Positions 34,854 to 45,657 are shown, numbered from the stretch's first letter. The stretch is DNA of 64,000 nucleotides from Pseudomonas frederiksbergensis (GCF_017114915.1 NZ_JAAUOE010000006.1:1-64000); one strand, 5' to 3'. Made by a program: numbers and translations. The notes: generated from the sequence alone by a model not told the origin.

Positions 34854-37800
34854 AGCGTGGTTTGAAAATAACGCTGCCGGCGATTGCGGCGCTGCTGATG
34901 CTGGCCGTTTTGACGCTGGCCACCTTGCTGGGCACTTCGCCGGGCAGTCGCTGGGCGCTCGGGTTGGTGCCGGGTTTGACCGTGGAGAATTTCCAGGGAC
35001 GCTTGGGGGGGCGATGGAGCGCCGATCATCTGCTGTGGCAGCAGGACAACAGCCGGGTTGAGCTGAACCAGGCGATTTTCGCCTGGTCGCCGCTGTGCCT
35101 GACGCGCTTGACGCTGTGCATCGGGCAGTTGCAAGCCGAGCAGGTCAGCCTGCAATTCCCGCCGGGCGCGCAAGAGGCGAGCAGCGGCCCGATCAGTCTC
35201 CCGGACTTGAAATTGCCGTTGGCCATCGAATTGGGCGACGTCAAAATCGGCCGCCTGCTGTTCAACGGCAGTGAAGAACTCAGAGGGCTGCAACTGGCAG
35301 CGCACTGGACCGAAAAGGGTTTGCAGATCGACTCGGTGCACTTGCAGCGTGATGAACTGAGTCTGAATTTGTCCGGCGTGTTGCAACCGAGCGGCAACTG
35401 GCCGCTGACCGCCGAAGGCAAACTGACTTTGCCGGCGCCGGGCACCGAACCCTGGGCACTGGCTTTGAAGGTCGACGGCGATCTGCTGAAAACCCTGAAG
35501 CTGAAAGCCGACAGCAGCGGTTACCTGAACGGGCAGCTCACCGGAGAACTGCAACCGCTGGTGGAAAACCTGCCAGCCAACGTACGGATCACCGCTGACG
35601 CCTTCAAACCTAGCGCCGATCTGCCGGACACCCTGCAACTCAATCAACTGGAACTTACCGGTGACGGCGACCTGAAAAACGGCTACCAGTTGCTCGGCAA
35701 AGCCACGTTGCCCGCCGAACAAGGCCCGGTCGCGCTGTTGCTGCAAGGCAAGGTCGACGCCAAGGGCGCGCAAATCGTGGGTCTCGACCTGACTGCCAAT
35801 GACAAACAAAGCCTCAAACTCACCGGGCAACTGGACTGGAGCAAAGGCCTAAGCGCTGATGCAAAAATCGACTGGCTGGACTTCCCCTGGCACCGCCTCT
35901 ATCCGCTGATCGACGAGCCGCAAGTGGCGCTGCGCAGCTTCAACGGTGAAGTCTCCTACACCGACGGCAATTACATCGGTAACTTCAAGGCTGCTCTGGA
36001 CGGCCCGGCCGGGGCGTTCAGCCTGAGCAGCCCGTTCAGCGGCGATCTGAGCCAAATCCATCTGCCGCAATTCAAGCTCGAAGCCGGGCAGGGCAAGGCC
36101 GAGGGGCATCTTAACCTGCAATTTGCCGACGGCATCGCCTGGGATACCGCGCTGGACCTCTCGGCGATCAACCCGGCGTACTGGCTCGCGGAGTTGCCGG
36201 GTACCTTGGCCGGCCCGTTGCGCAGCAAGGGTGAGATGAAAAACGAAAGGCTCAGCCTGACCGCCGACCTGGACTTGAAAGGTAAACTGCGCGGGCAACC
36301 GGCGGTGCTGCAAGCCAAGGCCGATGGCGGCGGCGAGCAATGGAACCTCAGCGCATTGCAGATACGCCTCGGTGACAACAGCATCAATGGTCAAGGCAGC
36401 CTGCAACAGAAACTCGCCGGCCAGCTCGACATCAAGATGCCGCGCCTGGCCCAGCTCTGGCCGCAGCTGCGCGGTCAGCTCAATGGCCGGGTCGATGTCG
36501 CCGGCACGCTCAAGGCACCGCAAGGCAAGCTCGGTTTGCAGGGCACGCAACTGGCGTTCGAAGACCATCGCCTGCAAAGCCTCAATCTGGACGCCACCCT
36601 CGACAGCGCCCAGCGGGCGAAGATCGATTTCAAGAGCAGCGGCATCCGGACCGGCGACACGTTACTGGGCACCTTGACCGCCAGCGGCCAGGGCGACATC
36701 AAAAACCAGAAACTGGCCCTCGACCTGCAAGGACCGAAGTTGAAACTGGCGCTCGGTCTCGATGGCTCGCTGGATCAGGGCAACTGGCGCGGGCGTCTGG
36801 CCAGCGGCGACATCCAGGTGGGCGGTCAGGACTGGAAGCTGCAAAATCCGGCAAAGCTTGAACGACTGGCGAATGGCCAAATCAACTTCGGCGCCCATTG
36901 CTGGATGTCCGGTCCGGCCAGCCTGTGCGGCGAAGGCCAGCGCTTGATGCCTGAGCCGAAGCTGCGTTACCACCTCAAGCAGTTCCCTATCGACAGTTTG
37001 GCGCAATGGCTGCCGAAGGATTTCGCCTGGCAGGGCCGGCTCAACGCCGACCTGCAACTGGACTTGCCGGCCAGCGGCCCGAACGGCCAGATCAGCGTCG
37101 ATGCCAGCGGCGGCACGTTGCGCATGAAGGAAAAGGATCAGTGGCTGGATTTCCCATACCAGACCCTGAAACTCACCAGCAAACTCACGCCGAAACGCAT
37201 CGACACCGACCTCAATTTCGTCGGTGGCAAGCTCGGTGAGCTGATGCTCCAGGCGCAGATCAACCCGTTGCCGAAGAACAAACCGCTGACCGGCTCGTTC
37301 CGTCTCAGTGGTCTGGACTTGTCGGTGGCGCGGCCGTTTGTGCCGATGGTCGAGAAAGTCACCGGGCATTTGAGCGGAAGCGGCACGCTGTCCGGCGGGT
37401 TGCTGGCACCGCTGGTCAACGGCAATCTTGAGCTGCGCGACGGGGAAATTTCCGGCCCGCAACTGCCGATGGCGCTTGAGGCCTTGCATCTTCAAGCGGT
37501 GATTGCCGGCGAAACCGTGCAACTGAACGGCGGCTGGAAAAGCGGCAAGACCGGGCAGGGCAGCCTCAATGGCAACATCGCCTGGGGCCAGGCGCTGGTG
37601 GTGGATCTGACACTCAAGGGCTCGCAGTTGCCGGTCACCGTGGAGCCCTACGCCGCGCTGGAAGTGGCGCCGGACCTGAAGATCTCCATGAAGGACGACA
37701 AACTGGCGATCGTCGGCAAGGTGCTGGTGCCCAAGGGTGACATCACCGTGCGCGAGCTGCCGCCGTCGACGGTCAAGGTCTCCGATGACACGGTGATCGT

Positions 37801-38524
37801 CGGTCAGCAGACCGAAGAGGGCAAACCGCCGATGGCCATGGCGATGGACGTCGATGTGGTGGTCGGTCAGGACAAACTCAGCTTTGCCGGGTTCGGCCTG
37901 ACCGCCAACCTGCAAGGCCAGGTGCATATCGGCGATAACATGGACACTCGCGGCGAGCTGTGGCTCAACGACGGGCGTTATCGCGCCTATGGCCAGCGGC
38001 TGACGGTGCGCCGGGCGCGCCTGTTGTTTGCCGGTCCCATCGATCAGCCGTACCTGGACATCGAAGCGATTCGCCAGACCGACGACGTGATCGCCGGCAT
38101 TCGCCTGAGTGGCAGCGCCGAGCAGCCGGCCACGCAGATCTTTTCCGAACCGGCGATGAGTCAGGAGCAGGCATTATCTTATCTGGTGCTGGGACGTCCG
38201 CTGAGTACCACCGGTGAAGACAACAACATGCTCGCCCAGGCCGCCCTCGGCTTGGGCTTGATGGGCAGCTCCGGCGTGACCAGCGGGTTGGCCAAGGACT
38301 TGGGCATTCAGGACTTCCAACTCGATACCCAAGGCAGCGGCAGTACCACCAGCGTGGTGGCCAGCGGCAACATCTCCGAGAAGCTCAGCCTGCGTTATGG
38401 CGTAGGCGTGTTCGAACCGGCCAACACCATTGCCTTGCGTTACAAGTTGAGCAAAAAAGTCTACCTCGAAGCCGCCAGCGGCGTGGCCAGTTCGCTGGAC
38501 ATCTTCTATAAGCGGGATTTCTAA
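34850..38524 (+). CDS. tamB: Translocation and assembly module inner-membrane protein TamB
   Basis: Very large periplasm-spanning protein of 1224 residues. One N-terminal membrane helix (ITLPAIAALLMLAVLTLATL) is followed by a long beta-rich repetitive region (AsmA/TamB-type) and the DUF490 domain at the C-terminus (about 900-1224) with GELWLNDGRYRAYGQRLTVR and a terminal LDIFYKRDF. It pairs with TamA and may also take part in lipid transport between membranes. GTG at 34850 overlaps the tamA stop in GTGA. Confidence 0.94.
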   Translation: MKRGLKITLPAIAALLMLAVLTLATLLGTSPGSRWALGLVPGLTVENFQGRLGGRWSADHLLWQQDNSRVELNQAIFAWSPLCLTRLTLCIGQLQAEQVSLQFPPGAQEASSGPISLPDLKLPLAIELGDVKIGRLLFNGSEELRGLQLAAHWTEKGLQIDSVHLQRDELSLNLSGVLQPSGNWPLTAEGKLTLPAPGTEPWALALKVDGDLLKTLKLKADSSGYLNGQLTGELQPLVENLPANVRITADAFKPSADLPDTLQLNQLELTGDGDLKNGYQLLGKATLPAEQGPVALLLQGKVDAKGAQIVGLDLTANDKQSLKLTGQLDWSKGLSADAKIDWLDFPWHRLYPLIDEPQVALRSFNGEVSYTDGNYIGNFKAALDGPAGAFSLSSPFSGDLSQIHLPQFKLEAGQGKAEGHLNLQFADGIAWDTALDLSAINPAYWLAELPGTLAGPLRSKGEMKNERLSLTADLDLKGKLRGQPAVLQAKADGGGEQWNLSALQIRLGDNSINGQGSLQQKLAGQLDIKMPRLAQLWPQLRGQLNGRVDVAGTLKAPQGKLGLQGTQLAFEDHRLQSLNLDATLDSAQRAKIDFKSSGIRTGDTLLGTLTASGQGDIKNQKLALDLQGPKLKLALGLDGSLDQGNWRGRLASGDIQVGGQDWKLQNPAKLERLANGQINFGAHCWMSGPASLCGEGQRLMPEPKLRYHLKQFPIDSLAQWLPKDFAWQGRLNADLQLDLPASGPNGQISVDASGGTLRMKEKDQWLDFPYQTLKLTSKLTPKRIDTDLNFVGGKLGELMLQAQINPLPKNKPLTGSFRLSGLDLSVARPFVPMVEKVTGHLSGSGTLSGGLLAPLVNGNLELRDGEISGPQLPMALEALHLQAVIAGETVQLNGGWKSGKTGQGSLNGNIAWGQALVVDLTLKGSQLPVTVEPYAALEVAPDLKISMKDDKLAIVGKVLVPKGDITVRELPPSTVKVSDDTVIVGQQTEEGKPPMAMAMDVDVVVGQDKLSFAGFGLTANLQGQVHIGDNMDTRGELWLNDGRYRAYGQRLTVRRARLLFAGPIDQPYLDIEAIRQTDDVIAGIRLSGSAEQPATQIFSEPAMSQEQALSYLVLGRPLSTTGEDNNMLAQAALGLGLMGSSGVTSGLAKDLGIQDFQLDTQGSGSTTSVVASGNISEKLSLRYGVGVFEPANTIALRYKLSKKVYLEAASGVASSLDIFYKRDF

Positions 38525-38564
38525 CTCCCTGTACGCCCCCTCACCACAGGCTTTTGTGTTTAAA

Positions 38565-38675
38565 GATCGTTCCCACGCTCCGCGTGGGAATGCAGCCCGG
38601 GACGCTCCGCGTCCCTTCCAGAGCCGAACGCAGAGCGTCCGTTGAAGCATTCCCCCGCAGAGCGTGGGAACGATC
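38565..38675. repeat. 111-bp palindromic element, copy A
   Basis: Begins GATCGTTCCCACGCTCCGCG and ends with the complement (CGTGGGAACGATC). Its central 58 bases, starting GGAATGCAGCCCGGGACGCT, recur exactly in reverse orientation in copy B at 43290. It lies in the tamB/lpxH convergent gap and overlaps the last codons of lpxH only marginally. Confidence 0.9.
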
Positions 38676-39426
38676 AGGCTGAAGGTGCCGCCAGTTGCGG
38701 CGGCGGGGTGAAGTCAAACGGCGCCAACGCAAACCCTTGCTCATCCACCTGCAACGCCCAGCCCTGACGGTCCCAATCCCCCAACACAATGCGCTTGGCC
38801 GCTTGCTCGCCAATCTGCAACTTGTGGATGGCGGGACGATGGGTATGACCGTGGATCAGGGTTTTCACCCCGTATTGCTGCATGATCCGCGGCACTTCTT
38901 CCGGTGTGACATCGACAATGTCATTGGCCTTCATCCGCGTCTGCGCACGGCTTTCGCTGCGCAGTTTGCGCGCCAGTTTATGCCGGGTGCCCAAGGGCAG
39001 ATGCCGCAGGATGAACAGGGTGATCGGGTTACGCAGATAGCGACGCAGCTTCATATACGCTTCGTCGCGGGTGCAGAGGCTGTCGCCGTGCATCAACAGC
39101 ACGGGCTCGCCGTAGAACTGCACGACACTCGGGTCCTTCAGCAATGTGCAGCCGGCCTGTTTGCAGAAAGCCTTGCCGAGCATGAAGTCGCGATTGCCGT
39201 GCATCAGAAAAATGGCCGTGCCGCTGTCGCTCAAGTTGCGCAGGGCCTGGCAGATGGAACGCTGGAACGGCGTCATGGCATCGTCGCCAATCCACGCCTC
39301 GAAAAAGTCGCCCAGAATGTACAACGCACTCGCCGAGCGGGCGCGTCCGGCGAGCAAATCCAGAAACGCCCGGGTAATGTCCGGGCGCTCCTCTTCCAGA
39401 TGCAAGTCTGAAATCAGCAGTATCAC
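38674..39426 (-). CDS. lpxH: UDP-2,3-diacylglucosamine diphosphatase
   Basis: Metallophosphoesterase of 250 residues, making lipid X from UDP-diacylglucosamine in lipid A synthesis at the inner membrane. Metal-binding motifs: [48 protein letters not shown] and [15 protein letters not shown] start at 39426 overlaps the ppiB stop in GTGA, so the two are coupled. Usual length is about 240. Confidence 0.95.
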   Translation of the reverse strand: MILLISDLHLEEERPDITRAFLDLLAGRARSASALYILGDFFEAWIGDDAMTPFQRSICQALRNLSDSGTAIFLMHGNRDFMLGKAFCKQAGCTLLKDPSVVQFYGEPVLLMHGDSLCTRDEAYMKLRRYLRNPITLFILRHLPLGTRHKLARKLRSESRAQTRMKANDIVDVTPEEVPRIMQQYGVKTLIHGHTHRPAIHKLQIGEQAAKRIVLGDWDRQGWALQVDEQGFALAPFDFTPPPQLAAPSA

Positions 39427-39926
39427 TCAATGATCTCGGCTTTCTCGATGATCACGTCGTCTGCAGGTACGTCTTGGTGACCGGCCTTGGAGGTGGTGGC
39501 CACGCCTTTGATCTTGTCGACCACGTCGGTGCCTTCAACCACTTCTCCGAATACCGCGTAGCCCCAGCCCTGAACGGTCTTGGCGCTGTGGTTCAGGAAG
39601 CTGTTGTCCGCCACGTTGATGAAGAATTGCGCGGAAGCCGAATGCGGCTCCATGGTGCGGGCCATGGCCACGCTGTACTTCTTGTTCGGCAGGCCGTTGT
39701 CGGCTTCGTTCTGGATGCTTGGGCGCTTGTCTTTCTTTTCTTTCATGCCAGGCTCGAAACCGCCGCCCTGGATCATGAAGTTGCCGATGACGCGGTGGAA
39801 AACGGTGTTTTCGTAGTGACCGGCTTTGACGTACTCGATGAAGTTGGCAACGGTCAGCGGTGCCTTTTCAGCGTTCAGTTGCAGAACGATGTCGCCGAAG
39901 TTGGTAGACAGTTTGACTTGAGTCAT
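39423..39926 (-). CDS. ppiB: Peptidyl-prolyl cis-trans isomerase B (cyclophilin)
   Basis: Cytoplasmic cyclophilin of 167 residues that speeds proline isomerisation in folding proteins. Active-site segments [20 protein letters not shown] and [15 protein letters not shown] are present, and there is no signal peptide. It overlaps lpxH by 4 bases. It is divergent from glnS, an arrangement familiar from other pseudomonads. Confidence 0.95.
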   Translation of the reverse strand: MTQVKLSTNFGDIVLQLNAEKAPLTVANFIEYVKAGHYENTVFHRVIGNFMIQGGGFEPGMKEKKDKRPSIQNEADNGLPNKKYSVAMARTMEPHSASAQFFINVADNSFLNHSAKTVQGWGYAVFGEVVEGTDVVDKIKGVATTSKAGHQDVPADDVIIEKAEIIE

Positions 39927-40187
39927 GATCAGTACTCTTTATAGAAATTCGTGGGTTCGGGGCGCTTTGGCCCTCAACCGGTCCGGCCAGTGTCGGCCAA
40001 GGTGCGCAGTTTAGCGTGCCGGGCGCGAATTTCGAGGCTGTTTTTCATCGGCGGCCGATTAAATGCAACCGATTGCCGGCCCGCTCTGTCAGCCACTTGA
40101 CAGCATCGGCTATGATAAGCCCCTTTGATTTATAACAGCCGCTTTGATTTGGCCAACTGGCCGCGCACTTGTACGTTCAAGGATCCT

Positions 40188-41885
40188 ATGAGCAAGCCCA
40201 CTGTCGACCCTACCTCGAATTCCAAGACCGGCCCCGCCGTGCCGGTCAACTTCCTGCGCCCGATCATCCAGGCGGACCTGGACTCGGGTAAGCACACGCA
40301 GATCGTCACCCGTTTCCCGCCTGAGCCCAACGGCTACCTGCACATCGGTCACGCCAAGTCGATCTGTGTGAACTTCGGCCTGGCCCAGGAATTCGGCGGC
40401 GTCACGCACCTGCGTTTCGACGACACCAACCCGGCCAAGGAAGACCAGGAATACATCGACGCGATCGAAAGCGACGTCAAATGGCTGGGCTTCGAATGGT
40501 CCGGTGAAGTGCGCTATGCCTCGCAGTATTTCGACCAGTTGCACGACTGGGCGGTAGAGCTGATCAAGGCCGGCAAGGCCTACGTCGACGACCTGACCCC
40601 GGAACAGGCCAAGGAATATCGCGGCACTCTGACCGAGCCGGGCAAGAACAGCCCGTTCCGCGACCGTTCGGTTGAAGAAAACCTCGACCTGTTCGCCCGC
40701 ATGAAGGCCGGCGAGTTCAAGGACGGCGCACGCGTGCTGCGGGCCAAGATCGACATGGCCTCGCCGAACATGAACCTGCGCGACCCGATCATGTATCGCA
40801 TCCGTCACGCTCACCACCACCAGACCGGTGACAAGTGGTGCATCTACCCCAACTACGACTTCACCCACGGTCAGTCGGACGCCATCGAAGGCATCACCCA
40901 CTCGATCTGCACCCTGGAGTTCGAAAGCCACCGTCCGTTGTACGAATGGTTCCTCGAGAATCTGCCAGTACCGGCGAAGCCGCGTCAGTACGAGTTCAGC
41001 CGTCTGAACCTGAACTACACCATCACCAGCAAGCGCAAGCTCAAGCAACTGGTGGACGAGAAGCACGTCAATGGCTGGGACGATCCGCGCATGTCCACGC
41101 TGTCGGGTTTCCGTCGCCGTGGCTACACGCCGAAATCGATCCGCAACTTCTGCGAAATGATCGGCACCAACCGTTCCGACGGCGTGGTGGATTTCGGCAT
41201 GCTCGAATTCAGCATCCGTGACGACCTCGACCACAGCGCCCCACGGGCCATGTGCGTGCTGCGTCCGTTGAAAGTCGTGATCACCAACTACCCGGAAGGT
41301 CAGGTCGAAAACCTCGAACTGGCGTGCCACCCGAAAGAAGACATGGGCGTGCGCGTTCTGCCGTTCGCCCGTGAGCTCTACATCGACCGTGAAGACTTCA
41401 TGGAAGAGCCGCCAAAAGGCTACAAGCGCCTGGAGCCGAACGGCGAAGTGCGTCTGCGCGGCAGCTACGTGATCCGTGCCGACGAAGCGATCAAGGACGC
41501 CGACGGCAACATCGTCGAACTGCGCTGCTCGTACGACCCGCAAACCCTGGGCAAGAACCCTGAAGGCCGCAAGGTCAAAGGCGTGATCCACTGGGTGCCG
41601 GCCGCGGCCAGCGTCGAGTGCGAAGTGCGTCTGTACGATCGTCTGTTCCGTTCTCCGAACCCGGAGAAGGCCGAAGACAGCGCCAGTTTCCTGGACAACA
41701 TCAACCCTGACTCACTGCAAGTCCTCACCGGTTGTCGTGCTGAACCCTCGTTGGGCAACGCACAGCCGGAAGACCGTTTCCAGTTCGAGCGCGAAGGTTA
41801 CTTCGTCGCGGATATCAAGGACTCGAAACCGGGCGCTCCGGTATTCAACCGTACCGTGACCCTGCGTGATTCGTGGGGCCAGTGA
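40188..41885 (+). CDS. glnS: Glutaminyl-tRNA synthetase
   Basis: Class I aminoacyl-tRNA synthetase of 565 residues charging tRNA-Gln. HIGH-type motif [15 protein letters not shown], the KMSKS-equivalent [13 protein letters not shown], and the tRNA-binding C-terminal barrels. ATG 40188 (M-S-K-P-T-V-D) follows AAGGATCCT; an in-frame upstream start (40125) is unlikely. It is 20 bases upstream of cysS. Confidence 0.97.
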   Translation: MSKPTVDPTSNSKTGPAVPVNFLRPIIQADLDSGKHTQIVTRFPPEPNGYLHIGHAKSICVNFGLAQEFGGVTHLRFDDTNPAKEDQEYIDAIESDVKWLGFEWSGEVRYASQYFDQLHDWAVELIKAGKAYVDDLTPEQAKEYRGTLTEPGKNSPFRDRSVEENLDLFARMKAGEFKDGARVLRAKIDMASPNMNLRDPIMYRIRHAHHHQTGDKWCIYPNYDFTHGQSDAIEGITHSICTLEFESHRPLYEWFLENLPVPAKPRQYEFSRLNLNYTITSKRKLKQLVDEKHVNGWDDPRMSTLSGFRRRGYTPKSIRNFCEMIGTNRSDGVVDFGMLEFSIRDDLDHSAPRAMCVLRPLKVVITNYPEGQVENLELACHPKEDMGVRVLPFARELYIDREDFMEEPPKGYKRLEPNGEVRLRGSYVIRADEAIKDADGNIVELRCSYDPQTLGKNPEGRKVKGVIHWVPAAASVECEVRLYDRLFRSPNPEKAEDSASFLDNINPDSLQVLTGCRAEPSLGNAQPEDRFQFEREGYFVADIKDSKPGAPVFNRTVTLRDSWGQ

Positions 41886-41905
41886 TCAAGTCTTAAGGAA
41901 CCGTC

Positions 41906-43288
41906 GTGCTTACGATCTACAACACGCTCACCAAGAGCAAAGAAGTCTTCAAGCCGCTGGATGGCAACAAGGTGCGCATGTACGTCTGCGGGATGACCGT
42001 GTACGACTACTGCCACCTGGGCCACGGCCGCAGCATGGTCGCGTTCGACCTGGTGACCCGCTGGTTGCGGTTCAGCGGTTACGACCTGACCTACGTGCGC
42101 AACATCACCGACATCGAAGACAAGATCATCAATCGGGCCAGGGAGAACGGTGAGCCGTTCAACGTGCTGACCGAGCGCATGATCGCCGCGATGCATGAGG
42201 ACGAGGCCCGCCTCAATATCCTCAAACCGGACATGGAACCGCGGGCCACCGATTACATCGCTGGCATGCAGACCATGATCCAGACCCTGATCGACAAGGG
42301 CTACGCCTACGCACCGGGCAATGGCGACGTGTACTACCGCGTCGCCAAGTTCATGGGCTACGGCAAGCTGTCGCGCAAGAAAATCGAAGACCTGCGCATC
42401 GGCGCACGGATCGAAGTCGACGAGTCGAAACAGGACCCGCTGGACTTCGTGCTGTGGAAAGGCGCCAAGCCGGGCGAGCCGAGCTGGCCATCGCCGTGGG
42501 GCGACGGTCGTCCGGGCTGGCACATCGAGTGCTCGGTGATGTCCACCTGCTGCCTGGGCGAGACCTTCGACATTCACGGCGGCGGCAGCGACCTCGAGTT
42601 CCCGCACCACGAAAACGAAATCGCCCAGAGCGAAGCGGCCACCGGCAAGACCTACGCCAACGCGTGGATGCATTGCGGCATGATTCGCATCAATGGCGAG
42701 AAGATGTCCAAGTCCTTGAACAACTTCTTCACCATTCGCGATGTGCTCGACAAGTACCACCCGGAAGTCGTGCGTTACCTGCTGGTGTCGAGCCACTACC
42801 GCAGCGCGATCAACTATTCGGAAGACAACCTCAAGGACGCCAAGGGTGCCCTCGAGCGTTTCTACCATGCGTTGAAAGGCCTGCCGAGCGTGGCGCCGGC
42901 TGGCGGCGAAGCCTTCGTCGAGCGTTTCACCCAGGTGATGAACGACGACTTCGGCACGCCGGAAGCCTGCGCGGTGCTGTTCGAGATGGTCCGCGAGATC
43001 AACCGTCTGCGCGAGAGCGATCTGGACGCGGCGGCTGGTCTGGCGGCGCGCTTGAAGGAACTGGCCAGTGTGCTGGGTGTGTTGCAGCTTGAAGCCGATG
43101 ACTTCCTGCAGGCTGGCGCCGAAGGGCGGGTCGATGCGGCTGAGGTTGATACGCTGATTCAGGCGCGCCTGACCGCTCGTGCCAACAAGGACTGGGCCGA
43201 ATCCGACCGCATTCGCGACCAGCTCACCGCCATGGGCGTGGTGCTGGAAGACGGCAAGGGTGGCACGACCTGGCGTCTGGCTGACTGA
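41906..43288 (+). CDS. cysS: Cysteinyl-tRNA synthetase
   Basis: Class I synthetase of 460 residues charging tRNA-Cys. Zinc ligands and active-site motifs: [19 protein letters not shown] (first zinc cysteine and HIGH motif), [36 protein letters not shown] and [15 protein letters not shown] start at 41906 with AAGGAA ten bases upstream; the third residues match the family N-terminus M-L-T-I-Y-N-T-L. Confidence 0.97.
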   Translation: MLTIYNTLTKSKEVFKPLDGNKVRMYVCGMTVYDYCHLGHGRSMVAFDLVTRWLRFSGYDLTYVRNITDIEDKIINRARENGEPFNVLTERMIAAMHEDEARLNILKPDMEPRATDYIAGMQTMIQTLIDKGYAYAPGNGDVYYRVAKFMGYGKLSRKKIEDLRIGARIEVDESKQDPLDFVLWKGAKPGEPSWPSPWGDGRPGWHIECSVMSTCCLGETFDIHGGGSDLEFPHHENEIAQSEAATGKTYANAWMHCGMIRINGEKMSKSLNNFFTIRDVLDKYHPEVVRYLLVSSHYRSAINYSEDNLKDAKGALERFYHALKGLPSVAPAGGEAFVERFTQVMNDDFGTPEACAVLFEMVREINRLRESDLDAAAGLAARLKELASVLGVLQLEADDFLQAGAEGRVDAAEVDTLIQARLTARANKDWAESDRIRDQLTAMGVVLEDGKGGTTWRLAD

Positions 43289-43289
43289 T

Positions 43290-43400
43290 GATCGTTCCCA
43301 CGCTTCGCGTGGGAATGCCTCAACGGACGCTCTGCGTTCGGCTCTGGAAGGGACGCGGAGCGTCCCGGGCTGCATTCCTTTGCTGCGCGTGGGAACGATC
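43290..43400. repeat. 111-bp palindromic element, copy B (reverse of copy A)
   Basis: Same length and outer ends as copy A at 38565 but inverted, with the 58-base core identical. It lies between the convergent cysS and sigma-54 activator genes, so transcripts from both sides meet it. Confidence 0.9.
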
Positions 43401-45249
43401 AATCCCCCAATTGTCGCAACCGCTTGTACAGGGTATTGCGACTAACCCCCAACCGCCGCGCCAGGTGCGAAATATTCCCCCCAGCCGCCTGCAACTGCCG
43501 ATTCAATGCCTCGGCATCATTCAAATCAACGGCTACCGGCTCCGGCGCATCCACCGGTTCCATCTCCAGATCGACAAAAAAATCATCCGGCAAATGCTCC
43601 GGCCGCACCGGTTGTTCCTCGGCCATGGCCAGCGCCACCTGCATCACGCTGCTGACCTGGCGCAGATTTCCCGGCCATGGATGGCGGCTGAACAACGCCA
43701 TCACCTCGGGGCTCAGCCCGGCCCACTGCGACGGTTCACGGTGTTGCTCCCACAAGCGCTTGAACAGCGCCTGCTTGTCGCTGCGTTCTCTGAGTGGCGG
43801 TAACTCCAGGGTCAAACCGCCAATCCGGTAATAGAGGTCTTCGCGAAATCGTCCCAACTGAACCTGCTCGCGCAACGAGCGGTTAGTCGCTGAAATGATC
43901 CGAATATCTACCGGGAACAACTCGCTGCTGCCCACCGGTTGCACGCAACGCTCCTGCAACACCCGCAGCAGCCGGGCTTGGGTCGGTAGCGGCATGTCGC
44001 CGATTTCATCGAGGAACAGGGTGCCTTTATCAGCCTTGCGGATTAGCCCGATGCTGCCTTTCTGGTTGGCCCCGGTGAACGCGCCTTTCTCGTAGCCAAA
44101 CAACTCGGATTCCACCAGTTCGGCGGGGATTGCTGCGCAGTTGACGGCAATGAACGGCTGTTTGTTGCGTGAGCTGGCGTGGTGCAGGGCTTTGACGAAG
44201 ACTTCCTTGCCGACCCCGGTTTCGCCGTGGATCAGTAACGGAATGTCCTTTTCCAGCAAGCGCTCGGCCTGGCGCACGGCTTTTTCCACGCGGCTGTCGC
44301 CGAAGTGCAGAGTGTTGAGGCTGATCGCGGCGGGCGCTGGCGCCGTGGCTTCAGCGCTCTTTGTTTCAGAAAACAGCCGCGCTTGAATCGGCGCTTGTTT
44401 TGGCCGTTTCAGCAGGCATTGAAAGCGGTTGCGCCCCGAGGCTTGCAGGGCGAACGGCAGGCCGTCCGGCTGGTTCAGCAGTTCCAGCAACGAGACTTTG
44501 AACAGGCTCTCGACGCTGACCCGCGACAGGCTGATGCCCAGCAAATTGTCGGCCCGGCGATTGGCCGACAGCACCTGACCGGTTTCATCGAAGATCAGCA
44601 ACCCGGCCCATTGGCTGTCGAGGTTGTTCAGCCCGGTGTTGAAGGTCAGCTGGAAATGCTGGCCGTGGAACAGGTTGAGGATCAGCCGATTTTCCACGGT
44701 CTGGCTCATCATCTTGACCATGCCCAAAGTGTGAGAGGGCGGCAGGTAGCTGTCGCTGGACACATCCAGCACCGCGATCACCTTGCGCTCGGCATCGAAA
44801 ATCGGCGCGGCGGAACCGGTCATGAAGCGGTTGGCCTTGAGGAAGTGTTCATCGTGCTCGATGTGTACCGCCTGTTCGCAGGCCAACGCGGTGCCGATCG
44901 CATTGGTACCGCTGCAGCGCTCCATCCAGCTGGCGCCGGCGCTGAAGCCGCGAGTCAGGCTCGGCTCGATGAAACGCTGGGTGCCCCAGGACGTCAGCAC
45001 TTGGCCCTGATTGTCGGCGAGCATGATCAGGCAATTGGAGTTGCTGAGGATGTTCTCGTAATACGGCAGAACTTCCTGATGGGTGGTCTGCACCAGTGAA
45101 TGCTGGCTCTCCAGCAACCGGGCGATGCCCTCTGCCGGCAGTTGGTCGAACGCCGGAGCACTTTGATGATCAAGCCCGAATGCGCGGCAGCGCGACCAGG
45201 AGTCCTGGATGATGGCGTCGTGGGAGAGCTTTGATGCAGGTGCGGCCAT
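43399..45249 (-). CDS. Sigma-54-dependent activator, AcoR/DhaR type
   Basis: Enhancer-binding protein of 616 residues. N-terminal GAF-like sensor (about 60-200, with RCSGTNAIGTALACEQAVHI), a PAS-like segment (about 215-290), then an AAA+ domain with Walker A HGETGVGKEVF, the sigma-54 contact motif KGAFTGANQKG, Walker B TLFLDEIGDM and an arginine-finger region RFREDLYYRI. It ends with a Fis-type helix-turn-helix (HLARRLGVSRNTLYKRLRQL). It is divergent from the glycerol ABC operon, whose promoter has -24/-12 elements, so it very probably activates that operon. Effector likely glycerol or a related polyol; that is inference. Confidence 0.9.
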   Translation of the reverse strand: MAAPASKLSHDAIIQDSWSRCRAFGLDHQSAPAFDQLPAEGIARLLESQHSLVQTTHQEVLPYYENILSNSNCLIMLADNQGQVLTSWGTQRFIEPSLTRGFSAGASWMERCSGTNAIGTALACEQAVHIEHDEHFLKANRFMTGSAAPIFDAERKVIAVLDVSSDSYLPPSHTLGMVKMMSQTVENRLILNLFHGQHFQLTFNTGLNNLDSQWAGLLIFDETGQVLSANRRADNLLGISLSRVSVESLFKVSLLELLNQPDGLPFALQASGRNRFQCLLKRPKQAPIQARLFSETKSAEATAPAPAAISLNTLHFGDSRVEKAVRQAERLLEKDIPLLIHGETGVGKEVFVKALHHASSRNKQPFIAVNCAAIPAELVESELFGYEKGAFTGANQKGSIGLIRKADKGTLFLDEIGDMPLPTQARLLRVLQERCVQPVGSSELFPVDIRIISATNRSLREQVQLGRFREDLYYRIGGLTLELPPLRERSDKQALFKRLWEQHREPSQWAGLSPEVMALFSRHPWPGNLRQVSSVMQVALAMAEEQPVRPEHLPDDFFVDLEMEPVDAPEPVAVDLNDAEALNRQLQAAGGNISHLARRLGVSRNTLYKRLRQLGD

Positions 45250-45301
45250 GGCGGTCGATCTCTGAGCAAGCTTTTATTGTTTTTATTGTGGGTGCGATCC
45301 A

Positions 45302-45434
45302 TGTAGCAGCTGGCGAAGCCTGCGTTCGGCGGCGTAGCCGTCGTAAAACCTGTATACGCGGTCATCCTGACACACTGCGACATCTGATTTCACGAAGGCT
45401 TTGCCTTCGAACGCAGCCTTCGGCAGCTGCTACA
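45302..45434. repeat. REP doublet (TGTAGCAGCTG family)
   Basis: Inverted 27-bp arms, 45302-45328 (TGTAGCAGCTGGCGAAGCCT onward) and 45408-45434, with two mismatches. It lies just upstream of the activator gene, in the regulatory gap. Confidence 0.85.
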
Positions 45435-45461
45435 GGAACTGTAAAACGGTCCGTAGAGTGT

Positions 45462-45531
45462 TGTTCACATTTGTTCATTGTCAATCGTTGAACTGTTCAA
45501 TTGTTCATTGGTGGTTGTTCATTTCTGTTCA
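45462..45531 (+). promoter_or_regulatory. Six TGTTCA repeats, probable upstream activating sequences
   Basis: TGTTCA occurs at 45462, 45472, 45494, 45502, 45516 and 45526. The third lies within a perfect palindrome TTGAACTGTTCAA (45488-45500). The cluster begins 134 bases upstream of the -24/-12 promoter and ends 65 upstream, the usual enhancer distance for a sigma-54 activator. Confidence 0.65.
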
Positions 45532-45595
45532 GCAACGAATGCGATTCTTGTCTTGTTTGAGGGGATTTCAAGCCAAATCAAGCGCTTGGAATTTC

Positions 45596-45610
45596 TGGCA
45601 CGAATGTCGC
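45596..45610 (+). promoter_or_regulatory. Sigma-54 promoter (-24/-12) of the glycerol transporter operon
   Basis: TGGCACGAATGTCGC; GG and GC are spaced 10 bases as required, and only one base differs from TGGCACG-N4-TTGC (TCGC for TTGC). It lies 48 bases before the first ATG of the operon. Confidence 0.8.
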
Positions 45611-45657
45611 TGTAGTGCTCCGGTCGCTTGACTCAAAAAATAAAAAAAGGCCGAGCC

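Noticed and set aside
41798-43402. 534-residue minus-strand frame over cysS
   Set aside because: Antisense to cysS, whose HIGH, zinc and KMSKS motifs are all intact.
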